Positions 24,709 through 37,459 of a stretch of DNA of 64,000 nucleotides are shown here, piece after piece; position 1 is the first letter of the stretch; each line of letters starts with the position of its first letter. Under the pieces are notes generated by a model. That model saw nothing but the letters and a program-made list of their open reading frames with translations. It made no database searches and was not told the DNA's origin. The position numbers and the translations under genes were made by a program. This DNA is from Sipunculus nudus. Lineage: Eukaryota > Annelida > Sipuncula > Golfingiida > Sipunculidae. Location of the stretch: contig CM049322.1 in NCBI GenBank assembly GCA_026874595.1, positions 21,218,400-21,282,399 of the forward strand, read 5' to 3'.

Positions 24709-25852
24709 GCGGTAAAGGAGTCTCCTTTCATTATATTGATACACAATAGAAGAATTTTATAGATGCTACTGTACTGGACCATTGATTGTTCCAGTATGAA
24801 TAAGGTCACTCTGGATCATTTACTGTAAACTAATTGCTGTTCATGTAACGGAATTAGAAACGAGGCTGATTCATGGACAGACAACTCTATTGACTTATAA
24901 ATACATGCTTAACTGAAGGGGATTGTATTTTCAATAACATAGAGACCTAATTGGTGCGTCATGGCACTCAACATAAATTAATCAAACAAAACGTTTTGAT
25001 CACCACAGTATTCATTAACACAGTTTGGATATTAACATAAAAACTATGTGGCCGCATTATGTAAAATTCATTTAAAATGGTTAAAAATGTGGCATTGCAG
25101 CATTATCTTCTCTTTAAAATGTCCTGCATATCATCTTGTTGCTAATAAAACATTGAATTAGTGGTCAGATGTGGGCATCAGCAGACTTTTGACCAATATT
25201 TTACATTTAAAATGAAAGGACATAATTGAGAGTCCAAAATGGCTGTTAATATGGTTACCACAATGACAAATTATGGGGAATATTCTATAAGTCAAATGTC
25301 ATCACATGTTGTGTGCACCCCGTAACGAAACAGTTACAGTTTCCTAAAGGTGTATTTTATAGCATTTGGATGTTAGCACTTAGTAACAATTTAAAGTTAA
25401 AAGGCGAACATAAATCATTTTAACTAGCTGGCCACTACATTAGCGTGAAAAAGGCGAATAATTATTTTTTCTTTTAGCATCAACAAGAACCTTCTGCAAT
25501 ATTTGCTATCAAAATCAGCTGATAAACTGTAGCTGTCCCATAGATTAATTAAGCGGGCCATTTGATTTGCTGGTGAATTATCTGAAATATATCACCGAAA
25601 AAAAAATTTGCAGTTATATAGAGAACCGTCTTGTTTCCTCCCCCCCCCCCCACCCAACCCCGAAACTGAGCAAAACTGCTCCCATATATGTCCTGTTAAA
25701 GTGTGAATGTTTACCTGATGTAATAAAACATTCGCAGCATGTTAGGAAAAATATGAACTGAACATTACAGTACAAACTGAACCTGTAAAGAAGGATCTAT
25801 AAGAAAGTTATTGTGAAGAATAAAAAATAATGAAAGGAGATGCCTTTACCGC
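24709..25852. mobile_element. Inverted-repeat-bounded element (~1.14 kb)
   Basis: Left arm 24709-24734 begins GCGGTAAAGGAGTCTCC; right arm 25827-25852 is its complement at 24 of 26 positions. Each arm contains a small internal palindrome (GGAGnCTCC). The interior is AT-rich and non-coding. I could not define a target duplication, so a MITE is likely but the boundaries are approximate. Confidence 0.5.
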
Positions 25853-28800
25853 CATTTAAGCGGTCGTAATGACACCCATTTTTTTAAGTTAGCTTTTTTG
25901 AAAAAGAACTGTTAGACATCCTTCAAGGCCTGCTTATATACCTACTAGTCAAGAGGCTAAAGCAAGTAATCTCGAAAAAAGTGCCCGGGCTGATATAAAA
26001 TGTTTTCTTTATTTTTCGTAGAGGTAGATATCTTGGGAATCAGAAAACCAATTTTGGCAATCAGGACACTCTTGCACAACATTGCAAGGAGCATTTTTTT
26101 TTTGTACGCGCTGTATACATCTTTGTTTGATTAGCCCAATGTGGCTCTCCCAGCCCAAAATTGACTAAACCAGCAAGTAATATCTTACAATGTAGGTATC
26201 TATATGCACAAACATAATAAGATACACACAGTTGATTTAAAATATTCCTTCATTCATATATGTGACTTCACCTGAACTAATAAAGTAAGAGCTATTCTGT
26301 TTTAAGAGTATTCTTTATGCACCCTTTCCCCTTATTTAGAAGGTAGCCAACAAAAAGGAAATTAGTATGAAACCATACAAAATTGAAGCCCTACATATAT
26401 CTACGCAAAAATAAAACCAGGAAATCACATGTACCATTTTACATAAAAATAATTCAGGTAGCAAAGTAAACGTATTCAGCCATAGGAATGTTCATCTCCA
26501 TTGCCATTTATAAATGTCTGTTGTCAATGAAATATATGCTGGTCAGAAAGGACACTTATAATGTTTCATCATCAGACACAATTCTTCCACACACCCTTTT
26601 CCCCCAAAACGGCTGTTGCCGACCTTTGAAAGAGGATATATTTAAGGAGTTATTGACACCAAATTATAAACAAAGGATAATTGGTATGAAAATGTTCCTG
26701 TTGGCCTCTAGTTTAAGAATATGTTTGGGCACAGGAATAGACGTCCGAACTGTCACAGATAAGGGGGTAGGGTCACATAAATGTCCCTAACTTACTTAAT
26801 ATTCAACGTATTCACTTCATATTACCCTCTTTGTATTGCCAAATAAACTCCCCGGAACAGAATGAAGAGATCGATTAATTATGTACATTTATTTGTTTGA
26901 GTAACTGGTGTGGAAGCTAATTGCTTAATAACGAAAACCGTTTTTGCTGTGTATTAGACTCATCTTATTTTTAAATCAGGACCGATTCAGAAAATACATA
27001 TAAGAAATCATGGGATATCTTTTAAAGAGAAGAGCGCAAACCTCTTCGAATGCAAAACAACTCACTGGATCCGTAATGCGCTTTTTGCACCAATATTCAA
27101 TGGTTTATTTTTAATATTTCAACCCGCAACCCAACAATGTTGCACGAAAATCAGTTCAGTCTGTTTTAAGCTAATAGGTAGAGGAACAGAAGCCCAGCGC
27201 TAACCCATCACGACTTTTCAGTGATATACATCCCAGATGAAACTGCTTGAAAATAATCGGTATCGAAGGTTAGCTGATATTTAAATTTGATTGAAATCAA
27301 AGGGATGATCTGTAGAGTGTGTACAGATAAACAAACAGAAACGAGATACAAACGTTCATACAAAATTGGGTCAACTGCACCACAGGCCGGCTGATTCCAA
27401 TGTTCTTGCAACCAATAATCATACAGAGCTGAAAACATAACCTCCTCGGTCGCAAGAGCGAGTCACATGAACAGACCAAGAATATATTCTGGTAAAACAA
27501 TCATATTTTAATTGATGCTTCCTGAAAGAACACAGGCCACAGGAATTTATATTCTATGGGTATAAGGTATAGAAACATGATATAAACACGTTGGAGGTCA
27601 CGCCTTTCTTTGTGCCCAGGGTTGTTAATAAATACTTGGTATTGCTTTCTATATAGGAAATAATGGGCCGCATTTATACAAGTATTCCTGTCATGAAATG
27701 TTATAAAGTATTTTGCAAAACTGCTTACAGAATAACATTGCATCATCATATTTTGTACAAAATCATAAACAGCTGATGATCAGATCAAATAAACCTTGGT
27801 CCTGGATAGATTCATCTTTGACAGCTGGTATGTGGCTTAACCTAGATTTTTGTTTCATTTTCATCGCGGTTAGGGAACAAACACAGATTAAATAACAGCA
27901 AATAACAATTTGTTCAACACAAAAAGCTGGTTTTGGATTTCGTGATAATTATAATATCTAATATACACCTTTATCCACATCTTTTACACCGTGCAAAAAT
28001 AAATGTCAGCCGAACCATATCTTCAACAATGTTCTGAACTCTTAGGGACATCTCTGTAATGTTTCGAAATATTTTTAAAGTTTCCTTTAACATAATTCTT
28101 CTGTTCTGCATCGTCATTTTGTCCCTCTCTCATAGGGGTTTGGATTTATACGATCAGTTTATGTTGATCAGCTGATCAACATGATTCTTTGGGTTTGTGT
28201 TTTGTAAATTTGTACTCCTTTTTAAATTATTGTCAGTTGAGTTTGGCAAATATTTCTTCACGATTTACTTTCAGCTTTTCAATATTTTGCAACTAATCAT
28301 AAAAATGAAGTTTGAATAAATTCAAGGCAGCCTTCTCTTTACAATATTTACCAAGAGTTGTAAAATTTCACATTGGATGGTCCACTTTGAGGATTAGGCC
28401 TATTCATATTTAACATTTCTTATTAAATGGATTCCTAATATGGGTAGCACGGATTGACTTTGAATAGACTAAACATATTGATCTTGGATCTAGTTTATCA
28501 TTTGAAAGAAAAAAGATGATAACCATTGGCAGAAAAATAATGCAAGTACAATAATTGTGAAATAATTGTGAAAATTATAAATATATCTACCATTCTACAG
28601 TTATGCCTTGTCATTTTATATTTTGCATCAGTCCACAAAACTGGATCAGAAAATTTCAGTCAGACCAATTTCAGTATATATTGACCGCTTTAAATTAAAA
28701 TTCGCACAAAAACCATTTGCCATACAGAAGTTACAGGGAAAAACTTTAAACAACCTAGTTCAGTTTTAGTAAAAAATCCATCATTTCTTGAAATTGCGAT

Positions 28801-28865
28801 ATACTGCATGCTGAAGCTTGTACGTGATGCCACCTACTCCAATTTGTTCTTGCATTTTCTTTTTT
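25853..28865. other. AT-rich intergenic, no gene recognised
   Basis: ORFs up to 100 codons (for example 26488-26790 on the plus strand) have no family resemblance, no repeated structure and no convincing splice borders. I leave the interval unannotated. Confidence 0.45.
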
Positions 28866-28868
28866 TAA

Positions 28869-28870
<2 letters not shown>

Positions 28871-28922
<52 letters not shown>
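28871..28922. repeat. (CA)/(TA) microsatellite
   Basis: A short CA run passes into about 25 TA repeats. Confidence 0.95.
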
Positions 28923-28925
<3 letters not shown>

Positions 28926-29999
28926 ATATAATATATATGAAGAGAGCAAAAAAAAGGTTTGTTTTGAATTAGAAATATAAAATAATTGTATAGTGTACAG
29001 TTTCTGTATCACAAATGCAGGAACATCCTTTTAAGCATTTTGATGTCCTACATTTACAGGACACAGTTATGTTAATGTCTGGCTTTGCTATTTTGGACAT
29101 CATTATTGGTAAAATTTTTCCTTTATCTATGGTCCGGCCAAACTCTGTTGGTGTTGGCAGATCTGCATGACTTCGTCATGTCCTTTTGTTAAGTGTTATA
29201 GATATATAGTTGGCACAAAGCCCCGAGTACATGAAATCTGAACGAATCTTCTGTGGGAGGTAGTGTTGACTTGTCTGAGACTGTCGAGAGAATCAAAACC
29301 ACTTTGTTTGTATCTGTGCTCACTGTATCTGTGCTTCTGTAGAGGTTATCTTGAATATAACCAGCAAAGGCGCTTACAGTCAATCATGTTTGAAGCAAAA
29401 TTGAAGAAAACGAAGATCTGTAAGAATAGACACGCATTTGATAGAAAATCCCATGGTCATTGCATTATAATCTAAAATTAATCCTAAGCTGAAACAAATG
29501 TACGTACATAGACATTTTTTTTTTTTTTTGAATTTTGGAAAATTAAAGGGGTGGGGGTAAGTTATAGGGCACACAATAGCTAACATATAAGCGATGTCGT
29601 AAAAATTCTTACAGCTGTCAAAGCCCTAGTTCTTAGCCAATCAATGGTAACATATTTGTGAAAAAAAAGACAAGCAAGTAGCATCTGTGAATTTAAAATG
29701 GACCAGAAGCAGGTAGCAAAAAAGTCATAAAATTACTCAACCTTCCGAAACAAAAGCAATACTAAAAGTACTTTTGCAAGAGTATTGAGACTAACAACAT
29801 TACCTTCCAATCTCTAGGGTGGATCTTCTAAACATGTAAGCGGTGTAAAAGTTTATATCTGAGACTGTAAGGTACACCCCTATTTTTGTACAGTACAGAG
29901 TTTAATCCTCTGACTACTACATCTGACCGCTAAAACAACGTTATTTTTAAGAATGTAGCTGCTATATATATATCACTATGACCTATATCTAGCATACAA

Positions 30000-30780
30000 A
30001 GTATTGATCAGCCACTTCTTTCTAGATTTGCTCAAGGTGAATATTTCATTACCTTTGACCCATGCTCACCACAATACATACTAAAATTGCAGAATGAGCT
30101 TAGCATAATATATGGTACTCTGAGTGTATGTTGCAAACCGATTTCGGACCAAAATTTAACCATTTAATCTATCTACATTCTAAGAAGGGCAATGAGTAGT
30201 CTCTAGGTATTATTTTTGGTCGAGACGAAAATCCCATGACTTTTTGACCCTTGCAGACATCAATACTGACCTATGATATTTGCATTTTTATATATCATAT
30301 TAATTGACATACAAAGCAACAATTGGATCGATATTTAATGTTCTAGATGAAAAGCTATAGAGTTATGGTCATGTTTGTATGCCATACCCCTATGACTTGG
30401 CTTTTCTCATAAATATATCATTTGTTCATGTGCTTTTAATTTGAGTTATCCTTGGAAATATGTGAATCAGGGCTGTCTGAATGTATAGTACAAACTTTTC
30501 CAGGTTAAAATTTGATCGTTTGATCTGTTTCCGCCATACAGAATAACTGAGACCAATATTTTCTATATTTTTGCCGAGACTAAAGTATTATGACCTTTTG
30601 ACCCCTCATGGCCTCTATATTGGCCTTATTTGTATAGTTTTATGTAGAATCTTAACCTGCATGGCCAATACGACAATATTTTGGATACATTATTGTTCTA
30701 CAAAAACATAACAAGGTGTTACAATAGTTTGATAGATCACAAAATGCACCACGGCCAAGGCGAGTGCGGATGCGTCAGGT
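30000..30780. repeat. Dispersed repeat, 'GACCTTTTGACC' family, two units
   Basis: Units of about 300 bp repeat 'ccatgactttttgaccc', 'caatactgacctatgatatttgcat', and 'ttaatgttctagatgaaaag' and match 49900-50800 in the same orientation. Confidence 0.7.
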
Positions 30781-31186
30781 TGTCGCATATTTTACAGGTG
30801 TAAGTTCGGCAGTGGAAACTGCATTAATTACTACTATAATTCTGTGAAAATTTATTTGTGTATGTTTTTTTTATTATTTAAAAAAACACTATCTCAAGGT
30901 TTCCATATATCAGCTTGCATCCTGTTCGGCCAAACAGATCGAAGTAACCGTCGTTTCGTGTACTTTTCAGGGACTTCCTTTAGCATGATAACAAAAAGTT
31001 TAATCATAATAAAAAACCAGGCCGATATTTGCTTCTTAAATATTACTATTTAATATTTGGCATCTCAAACGCATCAATACCCGGGTTGTCACAATGATAA
31101 GAAACTATATGAGTTCATGAAAAGGATTGATGGTCGACATTATATATAGCATGTTTATATAGGGCGCACAAAATGAAAAACTCCAA

Positions 31187-31246
31187 CCTCCCCCCCCCCC
31201 CCCCAACACCCACCCACTCATGTACACTGAAAGTGTATGCCCCCCC

Positions 31247-31292
<46 letters not shown>
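31187..31292. repeat. Poly-C tracts and (TA)n microsatellite
   Basis: C runs at about 31190-31204 and 31241-31248 are followed by about 20 TA repeats (31251-31292). Confidence 0.95.
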
Positions 31293-31296
<4 letters not shown>

Positions 31297-32126
31297 GGCC
31301 ACTCCATTGAATCGGTTTTTATTTCAGCGTAAATCAATAAATATTTTTGGTCTCTTGATTAATTCTATCACAAACATTTAATATTGACAATAGCAATTGA
31401 CCTACAACATACATAAGATATTCATGTTTGCGTTCATACTTAACACAGAGTAATAGAATGAAATGAAAGCAAACGGAAAATACTTCTGGAACGACATTCT
31501 TTTCATGGCCCTCCGAGTCATCTAGAATAAAAAGCAAATAAATATCAATGGATGTGTTGTACTATGGCTGTTCAATTGTTGTGGTTACCGAAAGATCTGC
31601 TTGGCAATACAGTAACCATCATGTACCATGACATCGATATTTCTGCATATTAAATCATTCTGATCGACCTAACTCCTGGCCAATCCGGCCCTAGGAAACT
31701 CAATAGCGAACTTAACAGAAACATAAATGAGACTTCTATATTTTCAGAAATTTTATTTGGTCCTACAGGAAATTCTGGTCGGTCCAGGCCCCTTTAGGCC
31801 CCTCGGGTCAATCCCGATTGAAACATCCACATACATATTTTTGAAGGGCAAACAAGACTTACGCATTTTCGCGCATTTCTTTGCTCTATAGGACACACCT
31901 GGCCGACCCGGACCCTCTCGGGGACTCATGAAAGTTAATGAAACATGAAATAAAAACTATTAAGCATATAACTCTGCTCTGTAATTCCTGGTCAGACTGG
32001 GCCCCCTTAACCCCTTCGGGCCCAAGTTCCGTGAACCAGCTGCCCCCCCCCCCCCCCGCCACTCAGAGGGCCAAGGCTCTTTTGCATTATATTATAAACG
32101 TGTGCGATTTACACAAAAGCGAGATG

Positions 32127-32128
<2 letters not shown>

Positions 32129-32161
<33 letters not shown>
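32129..32161. repeat. (AT)n microsatellite upstream of a splice acceptor
   Basis: Sixteen AT repeats lie 58 bp before the acceptor of the serine protease exon. Confidence 0.95.
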
Positions 32162-32163
<2 letters not shown>

Positions 32164-32219
32164 CCGTATACTACAAATTGACTGGACATTATATTTCTCC
32201 ATTCTTCTTTGTGTTTCAG

Positions 32220-32313
32220 ATGCTCATCGAACAGACCGGATGTGCCTGGTGTGTATGGAGTTATTAAAACCCGTAACCAATGGATACTTGGAACGGACGT
32301 AACATGTATATAG
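32220..32313 (+). CDS. Terminal exon of a trypsin-like (S1) serine protease
   Basis: A strong acceptor (TTCTTCTTTGTGTTTCAG) ends at 32219. In phase 2 the exon reads xxA-CSSNRPDVPGVYGVIKTRNQ then WILGTDVTCI and stop (TAG 32311-32313). This matches the S1 C terminus: the cysteine after the substrate-pocket glycine, the PGVY strand, then the W-I of the C-terminal helix. The codon before C would be completed as GGA or another xxA codon, consistent with the usual GC pair. The His, Asp and Ser catalytic exons are not visible upstream in the window, so this is either the end of a gene with very long introns or an orphan exon. The family cleaves peptide bonds, usually after secretion. Confidence 0.6.
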
Positions 32314-33455
32314 TCACTAATTTTCACGGTGACTGTTAGAGTTGGTTGTTGTGGTTGCCCGTTCAGCGTTAATGGTTTTCTCTGTGTGCACCGGTTTCCT
32401 CCAACCCAACAGACAACAGATCGCCACCGTTGGAGCCATGCAGTGCGCTTGCATCAGTTATATTGTCTAGTTGTATATTTCATGTTTAAAAAAAATTTAA
32501 ATCATCAAGAAATATACTAACTGCCAATTAATCGAACAGCAAGTTATTTTCACGAGTTTGGAATAAAATATTAGTACTCACAATTATGTATTCGTTTCCT
32601 TCAATTTATGTGAAACCCAATCCACTCTGAGACTTCGAACCTGCTATATTACATCAGAGGAAGAGTTAATATTTGTTTAAATAATTACTTTATCTTTCGA
32701 TACAGTTCATTGGTTTTAAATGTTACAGTTATTTCAAATAAAAGCAGATATGTGTAATTCTATAAACCATTACAACTAAAATACGTAATGTTGTAATGAG
32801 TATATCATGCAAATGCAAATGTTTCAACTCCTTCAAATGCAAATCCACTCACAAATGCATTTGGAATTGGTCTCTATTTCATTGCATAATATATAACAGG
32901 ACTCGGGGATTACCGCCACTTTATTATTACATTTGTTGAGTATTCAAGTAAGAAATATTTAAAAGATAATATGACATGATTTTAACCATTGGCATCTATA
33001 CAAGGTTGCTAAAAATGCGATGCAGCTAAAGTTTGGCCTATGTATTATATATCGGATGACTAAATTACTACTCTTCATTAGTAATCCTACACAAATAGCT
33101 ATATATACATCCTCTATAAAAAAAAAAAACTTCATAAGGATTTACTCAAATATTCGAAACCAGTTTCGGTTGCATGAAAATAGTTCTGTGTGATTTCGCC
33201 TTGTATTTACACATTGAAGGTTTTGGTTTTAATATACACATTCTAATAAGATGGTAAATCAAAAAGAATAAACAATGATTAAAGTTCCGAAATTTAGAGA
33301 ACCTTCTCTTGGCCCTTTTTGGCTAGTAAGAGCATTATTTATTGTGTCTTGCCAATGTATATGACAAATATGATGAATTACTGTTTCTCGGTGTCCTATA
33401 ACATATCCAGTGTCACACGACTTGGTCATAAAGGGGTGGTCACATACCAAAAACG
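32314..33455. other. Non-coding, no feature seen
   Basis: AT-rich DNA downstream of the protease exon; the protease 3' UTR would lie at its start. No clear polyadenylation signal close by. Confidence 0.45.
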
Positions 33456-34345
33456 GAGACCGTCCGGTTTCTTAGCGAGCTAATTAAACAATGCCATTTT
33501 CGGCAGGAATACGGCCGGTATTTGCTCGATCACTGTGGGCTCCCCCGCGACTTTTAGGGGTCAGCCGACGTACGCAGGGCATAAAAAACCTGTTCTTAAT
33601 TCAGCGATTTTCAAATGGCGAATTTTGAGGTCACAGAGCTCGTAAACAGGTCGCCCGTAGATCTCTCTGGTACCGGCGAACACTCGATCGATATTCGTGC
33701 AGCAATCTGACGTTTTTAGACCATAAATTTGCTTTAAAATTCGGACGGAGGTCGGGCAGAGCTCAGTGGCCGCCGCAAAGGCTCCTTACGATACTCGAAA
33801 TACCCCCTCCAGGATTCCGCCCAACTTCTACAGAGTCGAACGTGCTTCGACCGCACTCCGTGTTGGTGCCGGGCCGCCGTCGGGAGGCTTCTATGGGCCT
33901 CGGCCGGGGTACTCCTGTCAACTCAGGAGTCTGACCCCTAGGGTTCGTGCTGCGATGAAGCGGACTCAGGCTCTCGTTCCATCTTCTTCTTAGGAAAGGG
34001 TTTCCTTGCCCCTTGGTCTTCTTTGGCGGCATCTCAACTTGTCACTGGTCATTTGTAGCTGTGCAGTATACTCTTCACTCCCTCAGACATTAGAAATATA
34101 ATGTTTACAATTTTTTACATGCCCGATATATAAGCCGGTACGTCGGAGTTCAGCAGGACGTCGGACGAAGCCACTCGAGCTTCTCCCGGATGTTGGGCGG
34201 GCATCGACAGACCTATTGACCATAGCCCGAAACTCCGACGGCGCCCGCCATTATGTCGAGGGGGCTTCACCCGACTCCCGTTTGTTTATTGACGGAGGCC
34301 GAGCGATTTTTTTTTTTTTATTATTTCTAGTGTTCATAGGGCCCC
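33456..34345. other. GC- and CpG-rich island in an AT-rich region
   Basis: The composition changes abruptly to CpG-rich sequence (for example gtcggacgaagccactcgag, cgacggcgcccgcc) for about 900 bp, then returns to AT-rich DNA. On the minus strand a TATATAT lies at about 34128-34134 and an ATG ORF starts about 100 bp farther on (34032). It could be a promoter with first exon, or the 5' part of a mobile element of foreign composition. I cannot choose. Confidence 0.5.
33763..34032 (-). CDS. Hypothetical basic protein in the CpG-rich island
   Basis: The 89-codon ORF starts MPPKKTKGQGNPF and is rich in Arg, Pro, Gly and Ser. It is low-complexity and basic, as in gag-like or nucleic-acid-binding N-terminal regions, but no domain is recognised. 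A 75-codon ORF lies opposite it on the plus strand, as expected from high GC, so the coding claim is weak. The upstream TATATAT on the same strand is the main argument in favour. Confidence 0.25.
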   Translation of the reverse strand: MPPKKTKGQGNPFLRRRWNESLSPLHRSTNPRGQTPELTGVPRPRPIEASRRRPGTNTECGRSTFDSVEVGRNPGGGISSIVRSLCGGH

Positions 34346-34651
34346 GCCCTGTCCAATATTTGACCGATTGGATTTAAGCGAAAAATATACGCTCGACTTT
34401 CTTGAGGACTTGAAATTCAGGCACTTTTTGGGGATCAACAAATCTCATGATATGTGACGCCGGCTTAAAGGATATATCCGTCTCACCTTTAGCTGAGAAT
34501 GGCTAGAGTAGGAAATCGAATTCAATTTTTTCCTCGATCATTGTTATTTAACTCTACCAATAATCAACAGTATTAATAATAAAGCAACAAAATTGCACTA
34601 CTTTGGTCCAATCTCAGCATCATGCCAGTATAATTATCTAGTGAACTGTTT

Positions 34652-34674
34652 CGGCGAAATTGAAAATTTCGCCG
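34652..34674. repeat. Perfect 10-bp hairpin
   Basis: CGGCGAAATT, loop GAA, AATTTCGCCG. It lies between AT-rich sequence and a short minus-strand ORF (34680-34913) that I cannot assign. Confidence 0.8.
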
Positions 34675-35511
34675 TTCCGTCAAAACCTGTTTTGGTGAAA
34701 AGATTTCCGGGAACCGAAACCAGTGCTCAAATTTTCAAGTTGGCCCTTAGTTCCGCCTTCTTTGGTGCTGCCTATCTTTGGTCTGACATTGAGTCGTAAT
34801 AGTCTCTCCTGCATTGAAACGTCAACAAATAAAAATCGCCAACCATTAAACCTAAGGGGAAATGGACGCGTTATTATATTATCTATTTTTACAGGTCCGG
34901 TTACTATTTGCATTGGGGGAACAGTTTAGTTTTACCCCAAAAACGACAGCTTGTGGTAACATATAACGAAGACTGGCTAAACTATTTTAATATTAATAAA
35001 TAACACATCAACCAATCGTGACAGGTGAACATCTTATATGAATAACATGTCCAAAGCTAATTTGTGAATTAAAATGCAGCATATAAGGCAACGGTTTATT
35101 TCAAACCCTGCTCGCCACATAGGAATTAAAAAAAATACTTTTGTGAATGACCTGTATAATAACTCATGCTTGTGCTGCACTAATGAACCAGTGGTCAGGA
35201 AACAAAATATATCATCCGGAAGAAGGCGTCCGAGTTTAATATAAAACTCATTAACACTGGAATATACCATTATTTTCCAATCTCCCGACCGTCTTTCATT
35301 TCCTTGCAACACGTTCATGAACAAAATTTGTCAACAGGTCAGTCCTTGAGCGGATTGACTGTTAATATGATGGTCCGGGTTCAAAGGCATTTACTGATAT
35401 TACACACACCCACATATATATTGTTTTTATATTGAAAATATAACTTAAATCCGCAGTGTATACGAAAAGAGAAATATCGCGAATATAAAATGAGACACCG
35501 ACATTTCCAAG

Positions 35512-35735
35512 GTGAACATTCCCATTATTATTGCTGGGGAATGTAATGTGGACTTATGCAGGCATAATAGTCATACAAGGTACTTAAAACACTTCTGTGC
35601 TAATAACAATCTATATTTTGCTTGGAATAGCCCGCAGGCTCTGCCTGATCAGACTTACAGGAACTGCGAGGGAGAGGGTACTTCAACACTTGGTCTCACT
35701 TCATCTGCTCAGGTGACATTTATCAATTAATTTTT
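35512..35735 (+). pseudogene. LINE APE-type endonuclease, C-terminal fragment
   Basis: The frame gives IPIIIAGECNVDLCR (the GDFNxD-type motif with E and C substitutions), NSHTRYLKHFCANNNL and TYRNCEGEGTSTLGLTSS, matching the last part of apurinic-like endonucleases of non-LTR retrotransposons. The catalytic His at the very end is not recognisable. The endonuclease nicks target DNA in intact elements; this copy is truncated at its 5' side and degraded. Confidence 0.7.
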
Positions 35736-35826
35736 CATGTGGGAATTATAGATGACCCATTGAATGCCTCTAATTATAATCCGGTGCTTATTAAATATGA
35801 TATTCTTGTAGATAAATACAGGGTTT

Positions 35827-35846
35827 ATATATATATATATATATAT
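35827..35846. repeat. (TA)n microsatellite inside the LINE
   Basis: Ten TA repeats between the endonuclease and RT remnants, where intact elements have linker sequence. Confidence 0.9.
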
Positions 35847-35899
35847 CAATTTTATTTCATTATATGATTTTACATGGACATGTCCCAGCGGATATGAAT

Positions 35900-37120
35900 A
35901 CTTATGTAATTATACCTATGCCGAAAGACCCAAGAGGTGACCTAGCCTGTAGTGATAACTACAGGAGTATCTAAAATGACAAGTTGTTTCAGCAACTTAC
36001 TTGATAGTGTTTTTATTCAGAAAAATGTAGATAATCTTGGCTCATCTCCACTGCAATATGCTTTTAAGAAGGGGCATTCGACTAACATGTGCACAGTAGT
36101 GCTGAAGGAGGTTATTTCACATTACATGTGGAACGGGTCATCAGTTTACAGTTGTTTTGTTGATGCGTCACGTGCTTTTGACAGAATTAATATTCCCAAA
36201 TTGTTCCATTTACTCATGAAACGCAATTTTTCACCTACTGTCATTAGAACACTAGCAGATATCTACCAGAGACCTGTTATTCAGACAAAATGGAATGATG
36301 TTGAATCAGAACAGTTGGGTGCTAATAATGGTGTACGCCAAGGGGGTGTATTATCCCCCTTCTGTTTAATATTTATATGGACGAGCTTTTAAAACGTTTC
36401 ACAAATAAGGGAATAGGATGGTATATTGGAAATTATTTTGCTGGTGCTGTTGGCTATGCGGACGATCTTACGCACTAATGTCCGACTCGGACGGGACTTC
36501 AACAGATGGATAAAGAGTGTGAAACGTTTGCTGAAGAATTTGATATGTTATATCATGCAAAGAAAACAAAATGTGTTATTTGTAACAGGGTTTATCCAGC
36601 TAGATCAGATAAGATCGTTTTAAATGGTGTAGCCCTAGAATGGCAGGATTCTGTACGGTACTTGGGGAATACAGTAACTTGGAACTTGTCAGATAACAAT
36701 GACGTATTCGGTAAAAGAGTCAAATTTATTGCAAGCTTTAACACCTTAACGGCGAATTTCGGATGTCTGTCTAGCAAGGTTAAAAACAGGCTATTTCCCT
36801 CTTATTGTTGTTCCTTTTACGGCTGTCAAACCTGGTTATTTAAGCACAAGTCAATTCATCGATTAAGTACATCATATAATAAGGCTCTGCGTCACCTACG
36901 GCACAAGAATATTGTACATGGATTGGCGGGCCCCCGGCTCTGATAAATATAATCAGCTCACGCTTTGTAAATTTATTTCTGAACATGCAGGATGCTGCAA
37001 ATGACTTTGTAAATTTTCTGACAAAGAGAGCTCATTATACCTCAATTGGTGTACTTTTAAGCAACTTACGATAACTGGAAAGTCAGATACACAACCATGG
37101 GATACAACGCGACATTAGAA
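35900..37120 (+). pseudogene. LINE reverse transcriptase, frameshifted
   Basis: RT blocks appear in order in several frames: PMPKDPRGDLACSDNYRS (35918), LQYAFKKGHSTNMC, the first catalytic block SCFVDASRAFDRIN (36150-36195), NGVRQGGVLSP (36330), the YADD catalytic box in GAVGYADDLTH (36448-36480), then the C-terminal region with WQDSVRYLGNTV and YCCSFYGCQTWLFKH (to 36946) and LINIISSRFVNLFLNMQD beyond. Frameshifts lie near 35968, 36370, 36480 and 36946, so the copy is inactive. The clade was not assigned. It and the endonuclease fragment form one 5'-truncated non-LTR element ending near 37391. Confidence 0.85.
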
Positions 37121-37389
37121 ATATAAAGATACTTAAGAGACAGTTGATGATGGTAACATGATCCATTAACTTAGATTTACTGTCAGAATTGATAGAATGC
37201 AAAGTTGGGATACGTACCTGGCATTTGACCTCCGATGAGGTTAAAACGCTAATTGATTTATTATCATCCGATTATGTCATAGGTACGGACTGAACTTTAT
37301 TTTTTTCCTTCCTTCTTTCAATATATCTTTCATTTATTTCATATTTCTTTTCATTGCATATAATGTACTGTACTTCCTTGTACGAATAA

Positions 37390-37391
<2 letters not shown>

Positions 37392-37458
<67 letters not shown>
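37392..37458. repeat. (TA)n tract, probable LINE 3' tail
   Basis: About 33 TA repeats begin directly after 'cgaataaaga', an AATAAA signal, at the expected 3' end of the LINE. Confidence 0.9.

Positions 37459-37459
<1 letters not shown>

Noticed and set aside
26488-26790. 100-codon plus-strand ORF
   Set aside because: Composition is ordinary and there is no domain, signal, promoter or splice support.
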